From Atriophallophorus winterbourni (Eukaryota; Platyhelminthes; Trematoda; Plagiorchiida; Microphallidae): a stretch of 64,000 nt of DNA. The first letter of the stretch is position 1; every line of letters starts with the position of its first letter. The notes under the pieces are model-generated. The model worked only from the letters and a program-made list of their open reading frames with translations, searched no databases and was not told where the DNA came from. This document shows, one piece after another, positions 34,397 to 45,786 of the stretch. Location: contig JACCGJ010023620.1 in NCBI GenBank assembly GCA_013407085.1, positions 17,636-81,635 on the forward strand, read 5' to 3'. A program made the position numbers and the translations under genes.

Positions 34397-35785
34397 GATA
34401 GCGTTATTACCATTGCTATCAAAAGTAATGAAGTCCATAATAGCTGATGCCTTACGGAATCACTTCGAGATTAATAATTTAATCTCCGAGGCACAGCATG
34501 GATTCAGGAAAAAACGATCCTGTCTGACAAACTTGCTATTAGCTAAAGAATCTTGGTCTGAGCTACTGGATGCCGGCCACTCCGTGGACGTAATCTATAT
34601 CGATTTCTCAAAAGCCTTCGATCTTGTGAATCACGAAATACTTTCGTCGAAACCACTCACCTACGGAGTACAGGGTTAACCCCATGCATGGGTTAAAGAA
34701 TGGTTGATATCTCGTGAGATGTACGTGAAAGTCAAGACCGAACTATCCGAGTCGATTAAAGTTGCCCGTGGTGTCCCACAAGGATCAGTTCTCGGACCGC
34801 TTCTGTTTTTATTATATATAAACGACTTGCCTACTGTATTACAGTCGTCCGTGCTTATTTTCGCTGATGACGCAAAGCTTTGGCGCAAGATAGACTCCAC
34901 AGACGACACACAGAACCTGCAACGGGATCTCGATATGATTCACACTTGGTCCATAGACAACGAAATGCCCCTGAATGCTTCGAAATGCAGCCTATTGTCT
35001 CTCAACAGCAAGTCGAGCAAAGAATATTATCTTGGTCGCACTGTTATTAAACCCGCCTCCTCCGAAAAAGATTTAGGTGTGATTATCCAATCAGACTTAG
35101 GAAACTCAATGCAATGTCGACTGGCTGCCTGCAAAGCTGAAAACAACTTGGGTCTCCTTAAAAGAGTCCTAGGTTCGTTTGACCCCAATATTGCCTGCAA
35201 ATTGATTTCAACGTACATCCGTCCTCATGTTGAATATGCTATACCGGCATGGGATCCTTGGTTGAAAAAAGATATTCTGCTATTAGAAACTCCACAGCGC
35301 AGAGCGACAAAACTCGTCCTGGGACTATCAAATTATCCATACGAAACGCGACTTAAATTATTGAATTTGCATTCGGCTGAATACAGACGGAAACGAGGAG
35401 CACTTATATTCATTTGGACAGTGCTTAATCAAACAAATCATCCTTGCGGTCATTTGTTTCATCTTTCCCATAACACACATCTGCGAGGTCACCAATTAAA
35501 ACTTTACCAACAGCATAGCAGGTTAACTGCCGCAAATATGCATTTTCCGTTCGCAATGTGCAACTGTGGAACAGTTTACCTACTCATGTGGTACAATCTG
35601 GAACTGTTGAAGTTTTCAAAAAATCACTAGATATCCACATGGGAAAGTATGTTTTTTATGTTTGAAAATAATCTAACAATATTTTGATATTTTTTACCAT
35701 CCGACCCGATGTACATTTTTGTGGGTCATGTAAAGCATAGCTTTTTACCTGCATATAATCTATGAATAAATCTATGAATGAATGA
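34397..35785 (+). mobile_element. 5'-truncated CR1-like LINE inside satellite, copy 1
   Basis: The LINE begins inside a monomer (after CATCAAATCAATGAATG). It ends in a short-repeat tail of AATCTATGAA-type units at 35785, after which the monomer continues with ACCGTTTCACG. Coding sequence runs from LLPLLSKVMKSI through QHGFRKKRSCLTNLL, IYIDFSKAFDLVNHE, GVPQGSVLGP, YINDLP, IFADDAKLW to the C-terminal PWLKKDILLLETPQRRATK. A TAA at 34677-34679 interrupts it where copy 2 has AAA. The element was present before the macro-repeat duplicated. Confidence 0.9.
34704..35630 (+). pseudogene. CR1-like reverse transcriptase, open part (copy 1)
   Basis: A 308-codon open part after the in-frame stop at 34677. 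It keeps GVPQGSVLGP, YINDLP and the catalytic IFADDAKLW, then the thumb and C-terminal region up to a stop at 35630. One extra A near 35621 shifts the last residues relative to copy 2. The upstream fingers (34395-34679) are in the same frame before the stop. Endonuclease and ORF1 are missing. Confidence 0.85.
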
Positions 35786-36034
35786 ACCGTTTCACGTTTT
35801 TGATGATGTAAGCAAGAACTCACCGTTGAATGTGTCAAGCTGAAACGCGCGAGTTTGAAGATGCAGCAGACTGGAATGACGCAACTCTCAACGTTTAAAC
35901 GAGTCAGGTCTGAACAATATCGCATTCGTGAATTCTCATGCAATTCGAAAATAATCTTCGTCAGTGGTACAAAAATGTAATCTGAAGATTATCAAACAAA
36001 TCTTTTCATTTAAAACAGCACCATGAATCCTAAA

Positions 36035-36700
36035 GGCTACCGTACGATCAGTTCTACTGTATGGCTGCGAAAGGTGCGACAAGCCGATACTCAACGATTA
36101 TCGACGATTGATCCTCGTTGCCTGCGGAGTATAGCTCGTTTAGGCTGGCAACGGAAAGTCAAAAATGATGACGTCAGAAGGGCAGTTCTCGGCGATCGCT
36201 CTGTGCTACTTTCCGATCATATATCCATGTGCCAGCTGAGATGGCTGGGGCACGTTCTTCGTATGGATGAGCGAGGCCTTCCTCGCCTAGCTCTATTTGC
36301 TCTCACTGGACCTGATTGGAAACGTTGCCGTGGCGGACAAAGGAATACCTGGCGGAAGACCCTCAAGCGTCTAACAGCTCCACTAGCCATCGTGGGAACA
36401 TAGCGCTTACCCAGGTGGGGTCCGAGGGACCGTAAGATATGTGGCTGATAACACTCAGTGTGATGGCAAAAGAAACAAGTGGCGAGAATCCTGCCGTGCT
36501 TGTGTTCCCGTTTATCAGTGACCCCCCTCCCTTATTCCAAAAAGACACAAAAAGATTAAAAACGGCATGTGTAAACAGACAGACAAAAAATCCCCCCTTT
36601 TTTCATTTTTTCTTTCATCACGTAACTTTTTCATGATATACTTGTTGGCACATCGTCTATAAAGACTTGTGTGATAGTAATAATAATAATAAATAATAAA
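36035..36700 (+). pseudogene. RTE-like LINE 3' fragment, copy 1
   Basis: The fragment encodes the RTE C-terminal region: ATVRSVLLYGCE, then after a small deletion DTQRLSTIDPRCLRSIARLGW, HISMCQLRWLGHVLRMDERGL, RGGQRNTWRKTLKRLT. It ends at about 36400, followed by a 3' UTR and a (TAA)n tail (36674-36698). It is inserted in a satellite monomer: CACCATGAATCCTAAA on the left, AAAATCAAATAC on the right. The ATG at 36023 belongs to the satellite, not to the element. Confidence 0.8.
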
Positions 36701-36814
36701 AGAAAATCAAATACTAAGACAAAAATAAAGTCTTCGAGTTAACTGAATGTGAAATAATACATTAGGAATGCACTATACATTAACATCAAATCAGGGCCAA
36801 TAAACTGTATGACA

Positions 36815-37060
36815 TTGCACGGATGTGCAATCCTGCAGCATTTATGTGTTGTGCGACTAACATCGTGCTAAATTGATTGGCCAACGGTAGTGAGCTGCAT
36901 GCTGAAACAAGCTGGAGTCTCCCTACCATTTCTATTTTTATTCCCCCCTCATATCTGTCTAGGCCTGGGCAACCTGACAGTATCTTAGCCCACGTGCAGT
37001 CTCTGACTGGGCGGCACTTTGCCTGGATCAGGCTTGTGCTTTCATACGTACGTACGTACA
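36815..37060. mobile_element. 246-bp unclassified insertion, copy 1
   Basis: This sequence interrupts the monomer between GTATGACA and TTTTTGATAATG. It is less AT-rich, starts TTGCACGGATGTGCAATCC (a small inverted repeat) and ends in CATACGTACGTACGTACA. The right-end simple repeat suggests a SINE or a short LINE 3' fragment on the plus strand. I see no A or B box. The family is unknown. Confidence 0.5.
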
Positions 37061-37186
37061 TTTTTGATAATGTAAGCAAGAACGCTTTGTTGAATGTTTC
37101 AAGGTGAAACGCGCGAGTTTGAAGATGCAGCAGACTGAAATGACGCGACTCTTAACGTTTAAACGAGTCATGTGTGAGCAATATTG

Positions 37187-40122
37187 TGCATCTTGACCTC
37201 GTCGTTTAATGCGATCATCGAACGAATTTTCATCTATCCTAACGGCGATCGGTCGCTTTGAAATATGGCCGACTGCTTTTCCGATCAAAGACGACGTTCC
37301 GAGTCTGTAGCACGTGTCTTCGTCGAACACTGAATTGCCTATTTCGGCACACCATTTATCATCGCAACCGACCAGGACCATCGGTTTCAATCGACAATGT
37401 TCCGAGATTTGACTCTACAACTTGGCTGTCAGCAAATCCAAAAGACCGCCTACAACCCCAACGCGAATTAATTGCTTAATGGCGCCACACCGGCATGTCG
37501 AATGCACTTTAGCTGCTAAACTCAATCCTAAAAGATGCACTGAGAATTTATCACATCCTCTTCTTGGAATTCGTTCTACCATCTTAGAAGGCATTCAATG
37601 CTCAGCCACAGAGTTAGTTTGTGGCACTACCTTGTGTCTTCCCGGCGAACTCGTTGTGCCTTGCCAGTCTTTTCATTCTATATCAGATTACATAACTCGC
37701 TTGCGATCGTTTGTTTCGAAGTTGAATTATAGGACTCCACGACAGCGTCATGTCCACCAACAGAAATCGCCTCATCGCGATACGTGTGATTTTCTTTTTA
37801 TGCGACGTGTGTCCTGATGTGAACCACTTCAACCAAACTATCATAGACCACGCAGAGCTAATAGGCGTAAACACAAGCACGTCTTTCCGAACATGAATGG
37901 TCGACGCCTCACGGTTCCTATCGAACGTTTAAAACCAGCTTTCGTTGTGCTTAAGCCACCAAATCCATTAACACTGCTTTCGCCTCAATCACAACTGCCG
38001 TGTAATCCTCATGTGCCTACCACCTTTCTCGTTCATACAAGTGCATTCCAGTCCCGTTAAAACTCGAACAGATAGACAAGTGCGTTGACCCAACAGTCGA
38101 AAGAACAAAATATCACGACGTACGATCACGACTAACATCCACTTTGGGCATTCAAACGGTCAATTCTCTCATGAGCATCTTGACCTCGTAGGTTGATGCC
38201 AGCATCGAACGGATATTCATTCATCCAAACTGCGATAGATCGCATTACAAGATGGCCGATTGCCTTCCCGATCAAAGACCACGTTCTGAGTCTGTAGCAC
38301 GCGTCTTCATCGAACACTGGATTGCTTATTTTGGCACACCATTTTTCATTGCAATTTACCCTGGCGCTCGGTTTCAATCGGCAATATTCCGAGATTTGAC
38401 TATACACCTTGGCTGTCAGCACATCTGAACCACCGCCTACCATCTTAACGCGAATGGATTGATTGATGTCGCACAACCGACAAGTCAAAGCCGCTTTTGC
38501 TGTTCAGTCTGATCCTAATAGATGCACTGAGAATTTATCACTTCCTCTTCTTGGAATTCATTTTACCATTAAATAAGATATGCAATGCTCAGCCACAGAG
38601 TTGGTTTGTCACACTATATTGTGTCTTCCAGGCGAACTCGTAGTGCCTTGCCAGTCATTACCTTCTCTGTCAGATTACATTACTCGCTTGCGATCGTTTG
38701 TGTCTAAGTTGGATTTTACGACTCCCCGACAACGCCATGTCCGTCAACAGAAATCTCCTCAACACGATAGTGCGATTTTGTTTTTGTGTGACGTGTGTCC
38801 CTATATAAACCACTTCAACCATCCTTTCATAGATCACGCAGAGCTACTAAGCCTGAACACAAGTACGTCATTTTGAATATGAATACTCGAAACCTCACGG
38901 TTTTTATTAATCGTCTAAAACCAGCTTTCGTTGAGCTTAAGCCACCAAATCTATCAACGATGGTTTCCCCTCAATCACAACCGCCGTGTAATCCTCATGT
39001 GCCCACCACCGCCGTCGGTCATCCCAATCCTCCAGTCCCATCCATTTTCGTTGAAACTCAAAACGGTAGACAAGTGCGTTGACCCAATCGTCGAAAGAAC
39101 AAAATATCACGACGTACGATCACACCTAACATTCACTTTGGGCATTCAAACGGTCAATTCTCCCATGTGCATCTTGACCTCTCCGGTTAATGCCATCATC
39201 GAACGGATATTCATTCATCCTTATCGCGATCTATCGCTTTACAAGATTGCCCACTGCTTTTTCGATCAAAATCCACGTTCTTAGTCTGTAGCTCGCGTCT
39301 TTGTCAAACCCCGGATTGCCTATTTTGGCACACCATTTATCAACGCAACCGACCATGGCGCAAACTTTCAATTGATATTGTTCCGAGATTTGACTCTACA
39401 CCTTGGCTGTCAGCACATCCGAACCACCGCCTACCATCCCAACGCGAATGGATTGGTTGATGGCGCCTCAACGGCAGGTCAAAGCCGCTTTTTCTGGTCA
39501 GTCCGGTCCTAATAGATGCACTGAGAATTTAGCACTTGTTGTTTTTGAAATTCGATCTAATATGACAGAAGACATTCAATGCTCAGCCGCAGAGTTAATT
39601 TGCGGCACTACCTTGTGTCTCTCCGGTGAACTCGTAGTGCCATGCCAGTCACTAACTTCAATGTCATATTACATAACTCGCATGCGATCGTTTGTGTCGA
39701 AGTTGGATTATACGACTCCTCGACAGCGACATGTCCATCAACAGAAATCACCTCAACACGATAGTGCGATTTTGTTTTTGTGTGACGTGAGTCCCTATAT
39801 AAACAACTTCAACCATCCTATCACAGACTACGCGTGGACTTTGATCGTATACACATGTAATTCATTTTGAATATGAATATTCGACGCCTCACGGTATCTA
39901 TTGATCCGCTAAAATTACCTTTCGTTAAGCCTAAGCAACCAACTCCAACAAGCGTCATTACCTCTCAATCGCAACCCCAGTGTAATCCATATGTGCCTAC
40001 CACCTTCCTCGTTAATCCAAATCCTCCAGTCCCTTCCAGCCCGTTCATACTTGCACCGGTAGACATATGCATTGTCCTTAACGTCCTTCTAACTATGTGA
40101 CCTCATTGACATTTCGAGCGTA
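37187..40122 (+). pseudogene. Gypsy-like integrase region, three tandem copies (copy 1)
   Basis: Three degenerate units of ~990 bp start near 37187, 38176 and 39170 with HLDLV. Each continues in shifting frames with SESVARVF.EHWIAYFGTPF, FQS..FRDLT..LGCQ.I, TAYNPNANG, then CSATELV.GTTLCLPGELVVP, SDYITRLRSFVSKL, TPRQRHVHQQKSP and LTV.I.RLKPAFV. These are the core (with D of TDxGxQF damaged, e.g. ATDQDHRFQS) and C-terminal parts of a gypsy integrase. Stops occur in all three. RT, RNase H and gag were not seen here. Integrase would join LTR ends to host DNA; these copies are dead. Confidence 0.8.
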
Positions 40123-40664
40123 TGTTATCCTTTCGCTAAGACAAACTAACGCTCTGTTTGGAAATTATTGCAGTGAACTACTTTCACTTTGTATCTCCGT
40201 GTTTTGTACATAAAGGTTTTATGCCTTTTTCGGTTATTCGTCTATTGGCATCAATCAAATTAATGTTTGGCGGTTTTCGAACTCTCGGACTTCGTCTTTT
40301 TTGTGATTGCGAAGTTTGTGTGCGCTACTTCGTTCGGGAATTGTGATTAACGGATCCTGCTACATTTTCTTGCTCTCTCTACCTTTGTTTCCATCTCTTG
40401 GATTTTCCCGTGTGGATCAACTCGCTATCGTTTGAGTTCACTGGATCTTCAGTTGGACATTCGCTCGTTTGGTCTTTTAGAGAGTTCATTCCATTTTGGT
40501 TTCTATTTTGTGTAGGGCAGTCTTAATTTTGTTCCACTACACAATCAGCACATGTAGAGCAGCGCCGAAGTCCCAACGTTTACGAAGATTAGCTAAAACA
40601 TTGCAATTACAACCGAATAAACGATCGTACGAAACCTTATCGGTAAGTTACGTATACTTACTTT

Positions 40665-43077
40665 TTACTTTTGTGCGGCTGGCTCCACGAGTGGATTAGC
40701 CGGCTTCATTGATGTCTCGGATCGCACCAGCCCACGCACGTCGATCGGAGGCGAGATCGTTGCAGATCGTGATCCAGTCTCGTTCCCACCTGCGAACTCC
40801 GTAGACGGTACGCAGACCCAGGTGTCTACATCCTCTTTCACAGTTGACAGCCAGGTTTTCACTTGACCACCTTGCCGCCGACGCCAGGTGCGAACGGGTT
40901 TGGGGTCGAGGACGAGTTTTGGAAGTGCTGTGTCTGTCATTCGGAGGACGTGGCCAAACCATTGCAGCCTTCGCCGTTGTATGTGAGCGGAAAGTGGAGA
41001 TAGTCCGCTGCAACGCTCTCGTACGGCTGCGTTGGATACTCGGTCAGTATATCGAATGCCCAAGATTACCCTAAGGCACCAATGGTCGAACACTTCTAAT
41101 GTGCGTACATCCTGTGACCTTAAAGGCCATGTCTCGCATCCATAAAGCAGTACAGGGCGGATCGCTGCTTGATAAACACGCGTCTTAGTTTTTAGGCTGA
41201 TCCCGGGCTTGCGCCAAAGGGTGCCTTTCAACTGCAAAACGCATTACGAGCACGATCGACCCTTAACTTCATTTCATCTTTCGCCTGACCATTGGCAATA
41301 TACTTGAGCCGAGGTATTTAAAGACTGGAACGTATTCGATCGGACAACCCTGGACGCGAAGTGGCTGGATGCCTGGTGTGTCGGAATAAAAGAATGCCTT
41401 GGTCTTAGCCGCGTTTATCTCAAGACCGACTTTCGCGGCAGTGGCACTAATGCGGTCTAAAACGGTTTGCAGCTTTTCGGTATCGTCGCCCACAACGACT
41501 ATATCGTCGGCGTAGTCAAGGTCGGAAATCCATAGATCCGTTGAAATTTGCACCCCTTGATACTCCGTTAACGCCTGGTTCATTATCCAGTCTATGACAT
41601 AGTTAAACATAACCGGGGATAGCGGGCAACCTTGCCTGACTCCTGTGTGCAAGTTAAATTCACGCGATTCTTCACCGTAGACACGAACCCGTGCCCTTGT
41701 AGAGCTGTAATAGGCTCTGATTAGGTTGACGAGCTTTAATGGAACCCCATCCGATAGCATGATGTCCCATAAACAACCACGGTCTACGGAGTCGAAGGCT
41801 GCGCGGAAGTCAATAAAGCAAGCTATCGTTTGCTGTTGATACCGTGCACGGTGCTCGAGGATCCTGCGCAAAGTAAATATTTGATCTACGCAACCCATCC
41901 CAGGGCGAAATCCACCTTGGTTAACTCTGGTGCGCAGATTTCTTTCGGCGGAGAACCGATTAAGCAGGAGCGTTGCAAACACTTTAGCAGCGGTGTCGAT
42001 TAGACTTATTCCGCGGTAATTGGAGCACACAGATTTATCTCCACGTTTCGGCAGTGGTAGAATGATAGACATCCCCCAGTCTGATGGGAAAACTTCCGTC
42101 TCCCAGATCGAACAAAACAGCCGATGTAGCGGAGATAATAATACGTCGGCACAGGCTTTAATAAGTTCAACGGAAATTCCGTCCTCACCTGGCGATTTAC
42201 CATTCTGCATTCGTCGTAAAACACTTGATATCTCGTATTCTGATGGTGCCTCGCAGTTGACCGGGTATTCACAGCTATTTATCGGGGAAGTGAATACTGC
42301 ATTGATAGATGACGGGCGGTTCAGTAGCTGACTGAAGTGCTCAACCCACCTATCTATCTTTTGATGAAGGTCAAATATCATCTGTCCTGACGAATCTCGA
42401 AGGTTCGTACAAAACCCACAGCTTCCAGATGCTCTGCGAATCAGGCGAAACAGTCGTCCAAAGTCTCCTATACTTGCTGCGGCTTCCATTTTGGATGCGG
42501 TTTCCGCCCAATATAGCTGACGATCCTTGCGGGCTGATCGTGTAGCAGCTCTCCTAAGGAGGCGATAATCAGATGCACCATGCATTCGGGCGTCTCTTGC
42601 CCGGGCAGAGAGCTCGATGGTGTTCTGAGAAATCCAATCTCGTCGGCGACGAGAGGTCGTGCCTAGGGTTTTTAGTGCTGCAGTCTGAGTAGCGGTCTTC
42701 AGTCTGGACCACTGCTGTTCGACTGATGCATCACTCCCATCCAACCGCTCAGCGATATCGTCAATGAGCTTCTTACGTTGGGCCGGGTTTCCTAAGGCTT
42801 CCAAGTTTAAGCGCTTCCTAGGAGTTTTCCTTTGGCGGTTTAGCATGCGAAGTCGGAGCTTTGCGCGAACAAGTGTGTGATCGGTGCCTGCTGCGTTCCC
42901 TGTTTCGGCTCCGCGATAGGACCTACAGTCAAGCACCGAAGACATCCAACGTGCGCGGATTAGAACATAATCGATCGGGTTCGCCGTTCTACCATCGTTC
43001 GAGTACCATGTGACCAAGTGTTTTTTTAGGGTGCTGGAATTTAGTGTTACAGACGCATAGGTGATTGTAGGCCGCAA
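40665..43077 (-). pseudogene. RTE-like reverse transcriptase and C-terminal region
   Basis: The main open frame 43077-41269 holds the endonuclease end (NPIDYVLIRARW, GTDHTLVRAKLRL) and the RT: NGKSPGEDGISVELIKAC, NYRGISLIDTAAKV, NQGGFRPGMGCVDQIFTLRR, ACFIDFRAAFDSVDR, GVRQGCPLSPVMFNYVID, LDYADDIVVV (YADD catalytic pair), KYLGSSILP. A frameshift at about 41290 and another near 41236 lead into the C-terminal frame 41237-40665 with LLYGCETWPLR, DHWCLRVILGIRY, RRLQWFGHVLRM and GGQVKTWLSTVK. All catalytic residues are kept. Target-primed reverse transcription is the family's role. Confidence 0.9.
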
Positions 43078-43747
43078 ACTCGATCAGTCGATCGCCATTC
43101 GCGCAGCGCTGCCCTGGGCCAAATTTTCCCAGGATTCGGTTTGTTGCGGAATCTGCTGATCCTGTACGAGCGTTCCAGTCACCAGCCACAACCAGTACGT
43201 CGTTTCCAGCAACTCTATCGACTACGAATTGAAGTTGGTTATAAAAATCGTCTTTTGTAGTTTGGTCGGCTGATAGGGTTGGGGCATACACCGAAACGAC
43301 TGTTATATTCAAAGGGTGACCCCTCAGCCTGACCACCGCAATTCTCGGGGATACAGGCATCCATGACATGAGTGCTTGCTTAGCATGGTCGCTGAGCGCT
43401 ATCGCTACTCCATGCTGACCAGATCCATCCTCGGGCCCACTATAAAAAACCCAATAGGTACGATCGACTCCGGGGACCTTGATCGATTTGGATCCCTGTC
43501 CGGGAAGGCGGACCTCAGAAAGACAAGCAACATCTACTTGGTAGTCCAATAAAGAGTGCATCGTGATTGCTTGACTACCAACGTCGAGCAGTGTCCGTAC
43601 GTTCCAACATCCCAGATAAAAGTCCTTACGGATATTTATGGCCCCAGCTAGCTGACTTTTCACCCTAGCCGCTGGGAGAGCCAAGGGCGCGTCGCGTCTC
43701 GGGAACGCCGTAGCAGAGAGCTGAGATATACGTTGAGACATCGTCAT
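42989..43747 (-). pseudogene. RTE-like endonuclease domain
   Basis: The frame starts at ATG 43742-43740 or nearby. AP-type endonuclease motifs: LGCWNVRTLLD (Asn), ACLSEVRLPG (catalytic Glu), GVAIALS, VVSVYAPT, VVAGDWNARTG (Asp, Asn) and NGDRLIEFA. It reaches CNTKFQHPKK and then slips out of frame at a run of seven A (43027-43021 on the minus strand), while the matching continuation (HLVTWYS...IDYVLIRARW) is in the next ORF. One extra A therefore separates endonuclease from reverse transcriptase. It could be a real mutation or a homopolymer error. Confidence 0.9.
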
Positions 43748-44692
43748 GAAGTTTCTTGGGGATAGTTTACAAGTGATGTCCCCAGCACCACTTGGTGTTT
43801 GTTCGAGTACACCTCTCTCGCCTTTGCACAGCCAGGTGCAACCTACAAGGCAGCAGGGAGCTGGCAGATAAACGCGCTGTGCGCCAGTTATCTACCTACG
43901 GGGCTTCTCTCCGGATTTTTCCTCGGGGTTTTCTCCCGAAGCCTTTCCCGCAATCGGGTAACCCACAAGGCAATGGGGTTTGGAGTCAGGGTTTTCCTTC
44001 CCCTAGATGGATTGCCAGTAGCTGACGAGCTCCATCTGCCCGGAGCTAACTGGTTTTATGGCGCCAGTCACCCGCCTTCGCCCCTTCTCCTGTCAGTAAG
44101 AGCAGTTCCGCCGGGCTTGTAAAAGCCACTCGTGCAGGCCAGGAGTTGAACTTGGTTGTCAGAGGCTATTTGAGACGCACGCCATGTGGGAGCATTTTAT
44201 AGATAGTAGGCGGCTCATTCCTACTACCACCCCCGGCTGTGACAACTTTTGGAACCTAAGTTACGTATACCCCAGCAACAAACCTCCCTTTCCACTACAT
44301 ACATATTGTCTGACTTGCCCATGACAACAAGCTTCCATCGATCTCACTAGACCATTTTCCATGATTATTCTGTACCTCCACACGTTCGCTATGTTTTTGC
44401 TATATAAATACAAACCATGTCCTCGGTGAAATAACGTTGAAGCACGGACTTTAGCTCAACGTTCCATTCCGGCCTTTTCTGTTTTTCTGATTATCGGGTT
44501 ATGAGCAACACATTGATTGATAGAACGCAACGAGTGTCTCCGTATTCATCATAACACATTGGCTAATTAAATGTACGTTATCATATAAGGTATCCTCAAC
44601 TCGTCGTATCTATGACTACAAGACTCAAGATTTATGGTTGGAAAAGCAATTAACTTTACAATAACCATAGAGTGGAACTATAGGTACAAATG

Positions 44693-44731
<39 letters not shown>

Positions 44732-44738
44732 GTATGTA
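44693..44738. repeat. (TA)n(TGTA)n compound microsatellite
   Basis: About 27 bp of TA units followed by about five TGTA units. Copy 2 has a shorter (TA)n(TTA)n tract at 61008-61040 instead. Confidence 0.85.
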
Positions 44739-44936
44739 TAAATTAAATCACAATCAATGCGACGATGATAGTTTATTAATAGTTGGTGTCAAAATTTGGA
44801 TTAGCTCTCATATAGTCGTCAAGTATCGATTTGAATATAGATAAACTGTTTAAGCTTACCAAATCGGCAAGTAGGGAATTCCAAACAAAGCACACACGCA
44901 ACAACTAAATGCGTGGCAGTTCGATTCGAACGCGCT

Positions 44937-45056
44937 GCTATTGCTATCTCTCCTTAGATCATATAAATATTATACACGCTAGATAATTCACATAATGCTA
45001 TTGCTATCTCTCCTTAGATCATATAAATATCATACACGCTAGATAATTCACATAAT
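44937..45056. repeat. 60-bp tandem duplication
   Basis: Two 60-bp units beginning GCTATTGCTATCTCTCCTTA, 44937-44996 and 44997-45056, differ at one base. Copy 2 of the macro-repeat has a single unit at about 61268, next to an extra ~50-bp segment. Confidence 0.9.
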
Positions 45057-45786
45057 GATTGAAAAGTAAATCGTGGCACGCAATCATTTTATCAAAATAA
45101 TTTTGAGCAATCACTCACCTCGATCTATCATCCTCAAGCAGAGCGCGTCATTGTACTGTCGCTGAAATTTTCGCGAATTCGATGTTCACATATACGATGA
45201 ATTTAAACGTTCTCCTGTCTCACATGCACAATCCATCGAATGTCTATAATATATGAAAATGAAATAACGTGTTTCCATTGACACCTCAAAAAAATGTATC
45301 TGTCGAATTATGTCTTCGTAATAGCTTACATTGATTTATCTTTTGTGATCCATACTGCGATTCGCCCGAATGAAATCTTTTTTATTTTAATCTAGCATTA
45401 GTCTGCTTAAATATTTTGTTCACAAGCTACTGAGATTCAATGTTACGAAAAACAGAACTCACCGATATCTCAAGCATCCGTCAGCGCGAACCGTTCAATC
45501 CATCTGTGTCTGAACTCAACTGAGCAGTTGGTTTTTACTCCACGACTCACAAAATGAGCATGATATTGTATTGAACGAAAAATAAGTTTGCTCTGTGATG
45601 ATTACTCAATACTCTCATGTCCGCTGCAAATCGATAATGCGGTGGTCGATAAACGCGTGACGGAAATCAATCAATCGATAGCTGGGCTCGGAAACGCTCA
45701 AATCCATCTGGATGCGCTGAACGCGGTTGACAATGCATTCAACATTGATTAGAAGATTGTGATAATAAATATGCCTAAATGCATTT

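Larger units (their letters stand above)
35786..37186 (-). repeat. Satellite 1, inverted monomers interrupted by insertions, copy 1
   Basis: Inverted satellite sequence is at 35786-36034, 36701-36814 and 37061-37186. It is interrupted by an RTE 3' fragment and a 246-bp insert. It stops at 37186 (GTGAGCAATATTG), where gypsy-like sequence begins. Confidence 0.85.
40658..44256 (-). mobile_element. Nearly full-length RTE-like LINE
   Basis: It is flanked by the 14-bp target duplication TAAGTTACGTATAC (40644-40657 and 44257-44270). The empty site, one copy, is at 60567-60580 in the second macro-repeat. The element is 3599 bp. It reads on the minus strand: a GC-richer 5' UTR (44256-43750), endonuclease, reverse transcriptase and a short A-rich tail (AAAAGTAAAAAGTAA). 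GC content and codon use differ from the AT-rich surroundings. Two or three single-base indels break the ORF, so it is young but probably inactive. Confidence 0.95.
40123..44510 (+). repeat. Putative gypsy 3' LTR interrupted by RTE-like LINE (copy 1)
   Basis: After the last integrase unit the sequence TGTTATCC...GAGCAACA starts TGT and ends ACA, with a TATA-like TATATAAATA at 44401. Its uninterrupted form in copy 2 is 60046-60820 (775 bp). No second LTR is available to confirm the limits. They are a best guess from TG..CA ends and position after pol. Confidence 0.35.
44271..45786. other. Right part of macro-repeat copy 1 without gene
   Basis: It matches 60581-62068. Up to about 44510 it may be LTR. 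Beyond that it is AT-rich with a microsatellite and a 60-bp tandem duplication. No ORF of interest was seen. Confidence 0.5.

Noticed and set aside
38132..38488. Minus-strand ORFs of 118-120 aa in both macro-repeat copies (also 37028-37390 and counterparts)
   Set aside because: They are antisense to the gypsy integrase units. Conservation between copies only reflects the recent duplication.
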